Below, one piece after another: positions 1-11,565 of a stretch of DNA of 64,000 bases (within the stretch, counting starts at the first letter, position 1; each line of letters starts with the position of its first letter). Below the pieces are notes generated by a model. It searched no databases and was not told the DNA's origin. It saw only the letters and a program-made list of their open reading frames with translations. The translations under genes and the position numbers were made by a program. The DNA lies in assembly GCF_050003625.1 (NCBI RefSeq), contig NC_134400.1, positions 192,477,726 through 192,541,725 of the forward strand, given 5' to 3'. Origin of the DNA: Haematobia irritans. Lineage: Eukaryota; Arthropoda; Insecta; Diptera; Muscidae.

Positions 1-2775
1 GTCAAAATTTTATTCCTATCGAAAATTTTATCAAAATTTTAATTTCTATAGAAAATTTTGTCCAAATTTTAATTTCTATAGACAATTTTGTCAAAATTTT
101 AATTCCTATAGAAAATTTTGTCAAAATTTTATTTCTATAGAAAATTTTGTCAAAATTTTAATTTCTATTGAAAATTTTGTCAAAATTTTATTTCTATAGA
201 AAATTTTGTCAAAATTTTATTTCTATTGAAAATTTTGTCAAAATTTTATTTCTATAGAAAATTTTGTCAAAATTTTATTTCTATTGAATATTTTGTCAAA
301 ATTTTATTTCTATAGAAAATTTTGTCAAAATTGTATTTCTATAGAAAATTTTGTCAAAATTGTATTTCTATAGAAAATTTTGTCAAAATTCTAATTTCTA
401 TTGAAAATTTTGTCAAAATTTTATTTCTATCGAAAATTTTATCAAAATTTTAATTTCTATAGACAATTTTGTCAAAATTTTAATTTCTATAGAAAATTTT
501 GTCAAAATTTTATTTCTATAGAAAATTTTCTCAAAATTTTATTTCTATAGAAAATTTTGTCAAAATTTTATTTCTATAGAAAATTTTCTCAAAATTTTAT
601 TTCTATAGAAAAATTTGTCAAAAGTTTATATCTACAGAAAATTTTGTCAAAATTTTAATTCCTTTAGAAAATTTTGTCAAAATTTTATTTCTGTAGACAA
701 TTTTGTCCAAATTTTATTTCTATAGAAAATTTTGTGAAAAGTTTATATCTATAGAAAATTTTTTCAAAATTGTTTTTATATAGAATATTTTGTCAAAATT
801 TTATTTTTATAAAAAATTTTGTCAAAATTTTAATTTCTATTGAAAATTTTGTCAATTTTTTTTTACAGAATTTAATTTCTACAAAATTGTATTTATATAT
901 AATATTTTTATTTTGTCAAAATTTTATTTCTATAGAAAATTTTGTCAAAATTTTATTTCTTATATTTCATGTTAGCATGATACCGAAACAGGCAATTGAC
1001 GTCCAAATGCATTATATCTAATTATACAATTATTTGTCGAGCTTTATGGACAGATATAGATTAAGGAACATGGTTAATAGAGCCATTGAAAATAAAACGC
1101 CAGATACAAATCTATACATGCCTGGACTGTACATGTTTCGGTTCGGGCGAATGAATCTTTCCACAGCCTTTAGTATAGATCTGGCTGGGAGAGATAACTC
1201 AATTTTTGTAAGAGGAAAATTCCCAAATGTTTTCTCCATAAGGAGTTAGCATAAAGGACCCAAAATTGAGTTATCTCTCCCAGCCAGATCTATACTAAAG
1301 GCTGTGGAAAGGTTCATTCGCCCGAACCGAAACATGTACAGTCTAGGCGTTTATAGATTTGTATCTGGCGTTTTCTTTTCAATGGCTCTATTAACCATGT
1401 TCCTTAATCTATATCTGTCCATAAAGCTCGAAAAATAATTGTATAATTAGATAAAATTTTATTTTTATAAAAAATTTTGCCAAAATTTTATTTCTATAGA
1501 AAATTTTGCCAAAATTTTATTTCTATAGACACTTTTGTCAAAATTTTATTTCTATACAAAAATTTTATCAAAAGTTTATATCTATAGAAAATTTTGTCAA
1601 AATTTTATTTCTATAGAAAATTTTGTCAAAATTTTATTTCTATAGAAAATTTTGTCAAAATTTTATTTCTATAGAAAATTTTGTCAAAATTTTATTTCTA
1701 TAGAAACTTTTGTCAAAATTTCATATCTTTAGCAAATTTTGTCAAAATTTTATTTCAAAAAAAAAAACTTTCTCAAAATTTTATTTCTACAGACAATTTT
1801 GTCAAAATTTTATTTCTACAGACAATTTTGTCAAAATTTTATTTCTATAGAAAATTTTGTTAAAATTTTATTTCTATAGAAAATTTTGTCAACATTTTAT
1901 TTCTATAGAAAATTTTGTCAAAATTTTATTTCAAAAAAAAAAAAAACTTTCTCAAAATTTTATTTCTACAGACAATTTAGTCAAAATTTTATTTCTATAG
2001 AAAATTTTGTCAAAATTTTATTTCTATAGAAAATTTTGTCAAAAGTTTAAATCTATAGAAAATTTTGTCAAAATTTTATTTCTATAGAATTTTTGTCAAA
2101 ATTTTATTTCTATAGAAAATTTTGTCAAAATTTTATTTCTAAAGAAACTTTTGTCAAAATTTCATATCTTTAGCAAATTTTGTCAAAATTTTATTTCTAT
2201 AGAAAATTTTGTCAAAATTTTACTTTCTATAGAATATTTTGTTAAAATTTTATTTCTATATACAATTTTGTCAAAATTTTATTTCTATAGAAAATTTTGT
2301 CAAAATTTTACTTTCTATAGAAAATTTTGTCAAAATTTTATTTCTATAGAAAATTTTGTCAAAAGTTTATATCTATAGAAAATTTTGTCAAAATTTTATT
2401 TCTATAGAAACTTTTGTCAAAATTTCATATCTTTAGCAAATTTTGTCAAAATTTTATTTCTATAGAAAATTTTGTCAAAATTTTACTTTCTATAGAAAAT
2501 TTTGTTAAAATTTTATTTCTATATACAATTTTGTCAAAATTTTATTTCTATAGAAAATTTTGTCAAAAGTTTATATCTATAGAAAATTTTGTCAAAATTT
2601 TATTTCTATAGAAAACTATGTCAAAATTTTATTTGCATTGAAAATTTATGAACTACCTCTTAGTTGGGGAGGAATATTTTGCAAAATCTACCAAAACGTC
2701 AAGAATTCTACTAATCGACCCAACAGTAAGAAATCTACCTTTTCTGATCGAATTCTACTAACTGTGGCAGCCGTG
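1..2775 (+). mobile_element. 29-bp minisatellite array, right part of hAT-like carrier element
   Basis: The unit reads TTTTGTCAAAA, then TTTTA, then the palindrome TTTCTATAGAAA, with a 29-bp period; some early units carry an extra A. The array runs off the left edge of the window. From 2641 to 2775 it is followed by a non-array end module (CTACCAAAACGTCAAGAATTC, then a tract with ATCTACC) that closes with GTGGCAGCCGTG at 2764-2775. This is one mismatch from the inverted repeat that closes the complete element at 22106-25807. Open frames here give peptides such as FYRKFCQNF and ISIENFVKILFL and are repeat artefacts. The left end and target duplication are outside the window. Confidence 0.8.
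1015..1453. repeat. Fold-back element: long inverted repeat with ~50-bp loop
   Basis: Bases about 1015-1208 reappear as reverse complement at about 1259-1453, from TATCTAATTATACAATTATT on the left to its mirror image on the right. Matching segments include GAGCTTTATGGACAG, CCAGATACAAATCTATA, GTACATGTTTCGGTTCGGGC and CTGGCTGGGAGAGATAACTC, with only scattered mismatches. About 50 unmatched bases lie at the centre. Overlapping open frames of about 70 codons exist on both strands because the arms are copies of each other. The unit interrupts the 29-bp array, whose monomers resume right after it. I recognise no protein in it. A fold-back transposon or an inverted duplication of a captured fragment are the alternatives. 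Confidence 0.85.
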
Positions 2776-3771
2776 CTTCTAAAGCATCTCAATTACATGA
2801 GATAGGCTTCATTCTGATTCCTTTGTGACCTTAAATTAACTATTCGTTAACTTTACAAGCACTTTACGCATAATTTCGTTAAAGGTTAATCTTTGTAATG
2901 CATGGACCACAAAGTAAACATGTTTGCCTAAAATAATCACTTTTGAAATAATTGCATACTTTATGGCGCGTTTATGCGTTTACATCTCTCAAACTCAATA
3001 AGTATGGCAATACACAAAACAAGTGTCATAGCGTGAAGAAATGTTGCCACTAAATTAGCCCCTGATAACCTGCAGAGTATTTCGCTGACAGCTACAGATG
3101 TTCAAAAACATAACATTATTAATATTAAAATAGATGATAAAAAAATAGACAAAAAACAAAAAAAAAACTATGATAACAATGTCTCATCTGTCATTCATGT
3201 CAATGTCCATCAAAGCCACCACATAGAATTAATGAGCATCATTCTAAGGGCCCTTGGATGATCTCTTTGGGTTATGGGCCACTCACAGTTGATAACAGAT
3301 TTATGCTGAATCCCATAATAATACAAAAAACAATGTTTTTTTGTGGTAGGAAGGAATATAATAAAGCAAACCAGTCCACTGCATACACAGTAAAGAAGAT
3401 AAGAAAATAAAAAAATAATAACAAAAAATAAAACAATTGAAATACGAGTACAAGATGGGGCCACTATAAGAAAAAAAAAACGAAGAAATTCTATACTAAA
3501 AATAAACTAAAATCAACTAAACCAAAAGGGCGATAAACTAGAAATAAACCAAAGACATTTAATGCGCTTTGATGTGGTTGTCCATAAAGAGGGAGTGAGG
3601 AAATTAATCAATGTATTTTATTAGATTTTTGTTTATGGTCATACTCAATTCGATTTTACTGTCATTGCAAAGAACAAAATGGAAATCCAGCAATGCAAAG
3701 GAAATCGTATTAAGCTCATTAATATATTATTTAATAGTTGGCTTTATAAGAACGTCTCTTGTACTCATTTA
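2776..3771. other. A+T-rich non-coding stretch
   Basis: No recognisable gene or repeat. Poly-A-rich tracts lie near 3140-3175 and 3400-3480. A short open frame on the minus strand (3210-3464) has hydrophobic low-complexity content and no recognisable domain. Confidence 0.5.
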
Positions 3772-6700
3772 ACAAAAAAATTTTCTTATAGAAAAATTTC
3801 TTTAACAAGATTTTCTATAGAAATAAAATGTTGACAAAACTTTTTTTTTATAGAAATTAAATTTTGACAAAATTTTCCATAGAAATAAAATTTTGACAAA
3901 ATTTTTTTATAGAAATAAAATTTTGACAAAATTTTCTATAGAAATAAAATTTTGACAAAATTTTTTTACAGAAATAAAATTTTGACAAAATTTTTTTATA
4001 GAAATAAAATATTAACAAAATTTTCTATAGAAATAAAATTTTGACAAAATTTTCTACAGAAATAAAATTTTGAGAAAATGTTCTATAGAAATAACATTTT
4101 AATAAAATTTTCTATAGAAATAAAATTTTGACAAAATTTTCTTTAGAAATAAAATTTTGACAAAATTTTCTTTAGAAATAAAATGTTGGCAAAATTTGCT
4201 ATTGAAATGAAATTTGACAAAATTTTCTATATCAACAAATTGTGACAATATTTTCTATAAAAATAAAATGTTGACAAAATTCCTCTAGAAATAAAATTTT
4301 GAGAAAATTTTCTAAAGAAACTGTAATAAAATTTTCTATAGAAATAAAATTTTGGCAAAATTTTCTATAGAAATAAAACTTTTATAAAATTTTTTTAATT
4401 AAATAAAATTTTTACAAAATTTTTTTATAGAAATAAAATTTTAACAAAATTTTCTATAGAAATAAAATTTTGGCAAATTTTTCTATAGAAATAAAATTTT
4501 GGCAAAATTTTCTATAGAAATAAAACTTTTATAAAATATTTTTAATTAAATAAAATTTTTACAAAATTTTTTTATAGAAATAAAATTTTAACAAAATTTT
4601 CTATAGAAATAAAATTTTGGAAAAATTTTCTATAGAAATAAAATTTTGGCAAAATTTTCTATAGAAATAAAATATTGACAAAATTGTCTATAGAAACAAA
4701 ATTTTTGACAAAATTTTCTGTAGAACTAAAATTTTGACAAATTTTTCTATAGAAATAAAATTTTGACAAAACTTTCTATAGAAATAAAATGTTGACAAAA
4801 TTTGCTATTGAAATAAAATTTGACAAAATTTGCTATTGAAATAAAATTTGACAAAATTTTCTATATGAACAAATTGTGACAATATCTTCTATAGAAATAA
4901 AATTTTGACAAGAATTCCTCTAGAAATAAAATTTTGAGAAAATTTTCTAAAGAAACAAAATTTTAATAACATTTTCTATAGAAATAAAATTTTGACAAAA
5001 TTTTTTATAGAAATAAAATTTTAACAAACTTTTCTGTAGAAATAAAATTTTGGCAAAATTTTGTATAGAAATAAAATTTTGACAAAATTGTTTATAGAAA
5101 CAAAATTTTGACAAAATTTTCTGTAGAACTAAAATTGTGACATTTTCTATAGAAGTAAAATTTTGACAAAATTTTCTATAGAAATACAATTTTTACAAAA
5201 TTTTCTGTAGAACTAAAATTTTGACAAAATTTTCTGTAGAACTAAAATTTTGACAAAATTTTCTATAGAAATAAAATTTTGACAAAATTTTCTATTGAAA
5301 TAACATTTTGACAATATTTTCTATAGAAATAAAATTTTGACTAAAATTCCTCTAGAAATAAAATTTTGAGAAAATTTTCTAAAGAAATAAAATAATAATA
5401 AAATTTTCTATAGAAATAAAATTTTGACAACATTTTCTATAGAAATAAAATTTTGAGAAAATTTTCTATAGAAATAAAATTGTGACAAAATTTTCTATAG
5501 AAATAAAATTTTGAGAAAATTTTCTATAGAAATAAAATTTTAATAAAATTTTCTATAGAAATAAAATTTTGACATTTTTTTATAGAAATAATTTTTGACA
5601 ACATTTTCTATAGAAATAAAATTTTGACAAAAATTCTCTAGAAATAAAATTTTGAGAACATTTTCTAGAGAAATAAAATTTTAATAAAATTTTCTGTAGA
5701 AATAAAATTTTGACAAAAATTACTCTAGAAATAAAATTTTGAGAAAATTTTCTAAAGAAAAAAATGTTGACAAAATTTTTTTTAGAAATAAAATATTAAC
5801 AAAATTTTCTATAGAAATAAAATTTTGACAAAATTTTCTGCAGAAATAAAATTTTGAGAAAATATTCTATAGAAATAAAATTTTAATAAAATTTTCTATA
5901 GAAATAAAATTTTGACAACATTTTTTTATAGAAATAAAATTTTAACAAAATTTTCCATAGAAATAAAATGTTGACAGAATTTGCTATTGAAATAAAATTT
6001 GACAAAATTTTCTATATCAACAAATTATGACAATATTTTCTATAGAAATAATATTTTGACAAAAATTCCTCTAGAAATAAAATTTTGAGAAAATTTTCTA
6101 AAGAATTAAAATAATAATAAAATTTTCTGTAGAAATAAAATTTTGACAAAAATTTCTATAGGAATAAAATTTTGAGAAAATTTTCTATAGAAATAAAATT
6201 TTGATAAAATTTTCTATAGAAATAAAATTTTAATAAAATTTTCTATAGAAATAAAATTTTGACAACATTTTTTTATAGAAATAATTTTTGACAAAATTTT
6301 CTATAGAAATAAAATGTTGACAAAATTTGCTATTGAAATAAAATGTTGACAAAATTTACTATAGAAAAGAATTGTGACAATAGTTTCTATAGAAATAAAA
6401 TGTTGACAAAATTTGCTATAGAAATAAAATTTTCTAAAGATATAAAATTTTTACGAAATTTTCTATAGCAATAAAACTTTGACAAAATTTTCTATAGAAA
6501 CACATTTGGACAACATTTTCTATAGAACTAAAATTTTGACCAAATTTTATACAAAAATAATTTTTTCTATAGAAAAATTTGCTATAGATATAAAATTTTG
6601 ACGAAATTTTCTGTAGAAATAAAATACGCAATTTTCTATAGCACTAAAATGTTGTCAAAGTTTTTGATAGAAACAAATTTGGACACAATTTTCTATAGAA

Positions 6701-7172
6701 CTAAAATGTTGACCAAGTTTTATACAGAAATGCATTTTTCTATAAAAATATTTTTTTTTTATAGAAATAAAATTTTGACAAATTTTCTATAAAAAAATTG
6801 ACAAAATTTTCTTTAGAAATAAATATTTTTTTAAAGATATAGAATTTTGAAAACATTTTAAAGAAATAAAATTTTGAAACACAAGTTCTATGAAACTAAA
6901 ATTTTGAAAAGAATTTTATTGCAATAAAATTTTAAAAAATTTTCTATAGAAATAAAATTTTGACAAAATTTTCTACATAATTAAAATTTTGACAAAATTT
7001 TCTGCATAAATAAAATTTTGACAACATTTTTTACATAAATAAAATGTTGACAAAACTGTCCATAGAAATAAAAATTTGAAAATTTTTTATAGAAATAAAA
7101 TTTGGACAAAATTTTTTATTGAAATGGAATTTTGACAAAATTTTCTATTGAAATAAAATTTTTACAATAATA
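3772..7172 (-). repeat. 29-bp minisatellite array, minus orientation
   Basis: Same unit as at the left edge but inverted (TTTTGACAAAATTTTCTATAG reading). Local substitutions mark blocks repeated at longer distance, for example TAAAACTTTTATAAAAT followed by TTTTTAATTAAATAAAA near 4377-4400 and again near 4525-4550. This shows that groups of monomers were copied together. Units decay toward 6800-7170. No clear terminal inverted repeat was found at either end. Confidence 0.85.
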
Positions 7173-8030
7173 TCCAGCCTATGACAACCCCATGTTAACG
7201 ATAATAAATAATAAATTTGGCGATGCTTTTTTTTGCTGGGTTTGATGCTGGAACTGTGACACAAAACATTCGAAATTCAATTTCATTCTGCGAATTTATC
7301 ATAATTTTCCACATCCCCATATATTTACCTTCCAAGAAATTACCAAATGATGAATGAGCAAATATTTACGATTTTACGAAATTATTTCCTTGCACAGTGG
7401 TGGCGGGATCAAATAAATTACGAAGCCCTACATTGTATATGGGGTTCATTGGCATGGCATAAAGCAAACATTCATTGCAGCAACGCATTAATGATTGACC
7501 ACAGTTTAACCATTATTTTGCACAAAATAAAAAAAAACACAGCAGCCGTATCAGAGAATATGGATGGATATGATTGGTCATCATCATCATCGTCGTCGTC
7601 ATCATTAAAGAGAGCTGAATGGACATCGTGTGTCATTAACATTAAGTGAAGAATAAATAATGAAATTTAACACCCAATTTTGAAAATGACACACAATAAA
7701 ATCAACCAAACAAACAAAAAGAAAAATATGTCCACAAAATAAATAGCCACTCCCCCCCCAACCCTACCCCATGGTATTGGTCCACTATATGTTTTGTCAT
7801 TGCCCTCCCTTATAATCACCCTTCAAATCCACTCCTCAATATTATCGTTGGCATAACATGCGATGTCACCAGCATAAATGATTAAGGAAAAGGATGAATA
7901 GCGCATCGGTAGCTTTGGGATTGGGGCGAGTATAGTGCCTGGACTAACTAGCCACTATAAAAATACATTAATTTTATTTAAACTTGCAACACAAACCCAA
8001 ATTTACACACACATATACGCATACATATAC
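7173..8030. other. Non-coding stretch with ATC/GTC triplet microsatellite
   Basis: Unique-looking A+T-rich DNA. A short triplet run (TCATCATCATCATCGTCGTC) lies at about 7577-7605 inside a 100-codon open frame that encodes a serine run. The frame has no recognisable domain and is not called as a gene. A run of C at 7752-7759 precedes CAACCCTACCCC. Confidence 0.5.
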
Positions 8031-11000
8031 AGGTTGGCTGATATGTATCACTATCAAAATTTTATTTCTATAGAAAATTTTGTCAAAACTTTATTTCTAT
8101 AGGAAATTTTGTCAAATTTTTATTTCTCTAGGAATTTTCACCAAAATTTTATTTCTCTAGGAATTTTCATCAAAATTTTATTTCTATAGAAACTTTTCTC
8201 AAATTGTTATTTCTATAGAAAAATTTGTCAACATTTTATTTCTACATCAAATTTTGTCAAAAATTTATTTCTATACCAAATTTTGGAAAAAAATTTATTT
8301 CGATACCGAATTTTCTCAAAATTTTTTTCAAAATTTTGTTTCTATACCAAATTTTCTCAAAATTTTATTTCTATAGAAAATTTTTCAAAATTTTATTTCT
8401 ATACCAGATTTTGTCAAAATTTTATTTCTATAGAAAATTTTGTCAAAATTTTATTTAAAAATTTGCCCAAAATTTATTTCTATAAAAAATTTTTTCAAAA
8501 ATTTGTTTCCATAGCAAATTTTGTCAAAATTTATGTCTTCAAAACTTTTTCAAAATTTTATTTCTATAGAAAATTTTGTTAAAATTTTATTTCTATAGAA
8601 ACTTTCTCAAAATGCTATTTTTCTATACCAAATTTTCTCAAAATTTTATTTCTATAGAAAATTTTTTTCAAAATTTTATTTCTATACCAGAGTTTGTTAA
8701 AATTTTATTTCTATAGAAAATTTTGTCAAAAATTTATTTCTATAGAAAATTTTGTTAAAATTTTATTTCTATAGAAAATTTTGTCAAAATGTTATTTCTA
8801 TAGAAAATTTTGTCAAAATTTTATTTCTATAGAAAATTTTGTCAAAATTTTATTTCTATAGAAAAATTTGTAAAAATGTTATCTCTATAAAAATTTTCGT
8901 AAAAATTTTATTTTCCAAAGGAAATTTTGTCAATTTTTTTCAATAGAAAATTTGTCAAATTTTTATTTCTATAGAAAATTGTGTCAAATTTTTATTTCTA
9001 TACAAAATTTTGTCAAAATTTTATTTCCGTAGCAAATTTTGTCATATTGTATGTCTTCCAAACTTTTTCAAAATTTTATTTCTATAGAAAATTTTGTCAA
9101 AATTTTATTTCTATACAAAATTTTGGCAAAATGTTATTTCTATGAACAACTTTGTCAAAATTTTATTTTTATAGAAAACTTTGTCAAAATGTTATTTTAC
9201 AGTTATTTCTACAAAATGTTTATTTCTATAGAAAAGTTTGTCAAAATTTTCTTTCTATAGAAAATTTTGTAAACATTTTATTTCTATAGAAAAATTTTTA
9301 AAAATTTTATTTCTATAAAAATCTTTGTAAAAATTTTATTTTCAAAGGAAATTTTGTCAATTTGTTTTTCAATAGAAAATTTGTCAAATTTTTATTTCTA
9401 TAGAAAAATTTTGTCAAATTTTTATTTCTATAGAAAATTTTGTCAAAATTTTATTTCCGTAGCAAATTTTGTCAAAATGTATGTCTTCCAAACTTTTTCA
9501 AAATTTTATTTCTATAGAAAATTTTGTCAAAATTTTATTTCTATACAAAATTTTGGCAAAATTTTATTTCTATGAACAACTTTGTCAAAATTTTATTTTT
9601 ATAGAAAACTTTGTCAAAATGTTATTTCTACAGAAAATTTTGCCAATATTTTATTTCTATAGAAAAGTTTGTCAAAATTTTATTTCTATAGAAAATTTTA
9701 TCAACATTTTATTTCTGTAGAAAATTTTGTCAAAATTTTATTTTTATAGAAAATTATGTCAAAATTTTATTTCTAAAGAAAATTTTGTCAAAATTTTATT
9801 TCTATATAAAATTTTGTCAAAATTTTATTTCAACATCAAATTTTGTCGAACATTTATTTCTATACCAAATTTTGGAAAAAAATGTATTTCTATACCAAAT
9901 TTTCTCAAAATTTTTTCAAAGTTTTACTTCTATACCAAATTTTCTCAAAATTTTATTTCTATAGAAAAATTTTTCAAAATTTTATTTCCATAGCAAATTT
10001 TGTCAAAATTTATGTCTTCAAATTTTTTTCAAAATTTTACTTCTATAGAAAATTTTGGTAAAATTTTATTTCTATAGGAAATTTTGTTAAAATGTTATTT
10101 CTATAGAAAATTTCGTCAAAATCATATTTCTGTAGAAAATTTTATCTAATTTTATTTTTAGAGAAAATTTTGTTTAAATTTTATTTCTATAGAAAATTTT
10201 GTCAAAATTTTATTTCTATTGAAAATGTTGTCACAATTTTATTTCTATAGAAAATTTTGTCAAAATTGTATTTCTATAGGAAATTTTGTTAAAATTTTAT
10301 TTCTATAGAAAATTTCATCAAAATCATATTTCTGTAGAAAATTTTATCTTATTTTATTGTTAGAGAAAATTTTGTCAAAATTTTATTTCTATAGAAAATT
10401 TTGTCAATATTTTATTTCTATAGAAAAGTTTGTCAAAATTTTATTTCTATAGAAAATTTTGTCAATATTTTATTTCTATAGAAAATTTTGTCAAAATTGT
10501 ATTTCTATAGGAAATTTTGTTAAAATGTAAATTTCGTCAAAATCATATTTCTATAGAAAATTTTATCTAATTTTATTTTTAGAGAAAATTTTGTCAAAAT
10601 TTTATTTCTGTAGAAAATTTTGTCAAAATGTTATTTTTATAAAAAACTTTGTAAAATCTTATTTCCATAGAAAATTTTGTTAAGATTTTATTTCTATAGG
10701 AAATTTCGTCACAATTTTAGTTCTATGAACAACTTTGTCAAAATTTTTATTTTATAGAAAATTTTGTAAACATTTTATTTCTATAGAAAATTTTTGTCAA
10801 AATTTTATTTCTATAGAAAATTTTTTTCAAAATTTTGGTTCTATAGAAAATGTTGTCAAAATTTTAGTTTTATAGAAAATTTTGTTAAAGTTGTATTTCT
10901 ATAGAAAATTTTGTCAAAATTATATTTCTATAGATTTTGTTTTCAAAATGTTATTTCTATAGGAAATTTTGTTAAAATTTTATTTCTATAGAATTTTTTT

Positions 11001-11096
11001 CAAAATTTTATTTCTATAGAAAATGTTGACAAGATTTTATTTCTATAGGATATTTTGTCAAAATTTTTAACTTGTTGGATTACATAGCAGCCACCC
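8031..11096 (+). repeat. 29-bp minisatellite array, plus orientation, between candidate inverted ends
   Basis: Array monomers run from about 8050 to 11070 with many TACCAAATTTT and CATAGCAAATTT variants. A block at about 9020-9180 recurs at about 9450-9610 (TATGTCTTCCAAACTTTTTC in both), so groups of monomers were duplicated. The array lies between AGGTTGGCTGATATGTATC at 8031 and the reverse complement of AGGGTGGCTGCTATGTAATC ending at 11096. These two are similar enough to be degenerate terminal inverted repeats of a mariner-like unit. That part is tentative. Confidence 0.75.
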
Positions 11097-11565
11097 TATG
11101 TATCACATCATATTTTTTTCTCACTGTTTATTACACATTTATAATATATCTACGTCATAGTTCACCAACACTTTTAAAATATCATATTTAAACAAAGAGA
11201 TCCGATATATGATATAGCAAAGTAGCAATGCCACCATCACAAAAACTAACATCAATAACACAGGTTTAAGGGATGTAAGGTGTGGGTTATCGTTTTTTTT
11301 TCGATACAATATCTCCATTTATGGGTGAGGTATAATCCATAAAATGTCACAATGACAATGTAAATTTCTGTTGATATTTCATTTGGGGATCAATTTGAAA
11401 CATTCTTTTCTTAATGATGCATTATTGACTATGTCAAAGTTCCATGTGGTGGTAGATTGATTTAATTGATGTATCCTTCGAATGTGGATATTTTATTAGT
11501 CTTCCTGTTGCATAGTTTAAGGGATTCTCATCATTCACTATAAGCGTCATGGTTGGGGGTAATAT
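11097..11565. other. Non-coding stretch between arrays
   Basis: No gene, RNA or repeat that I recognise. A poly-T run is at about 11292-11300. Confidence 0.4.

Noticed and set aside
1030..1249. Two overlapping ~70-codon frames on opposite strands
   Set aside because: They are mirror products of the fold-back arms.
2151..2378. Open frames rich in FYRKFCQNF and ISIENFVKI repeats (here and in every array)
   Set aside because: They follow exactly the 29-bp DNA unit read in three phases and end wherever a monomer retains the TAG. No non-repeat domain or start context supports a gene.
1..7172. CRISPR array
   Set aside because: Repeats are directly adjacent without unique spacers, and the genome context is that of an insect.
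7347..7649. 100-codon open frame with serine run
   Set aside because: No domain recognised; the serine run comes from a triplet microsatellite.
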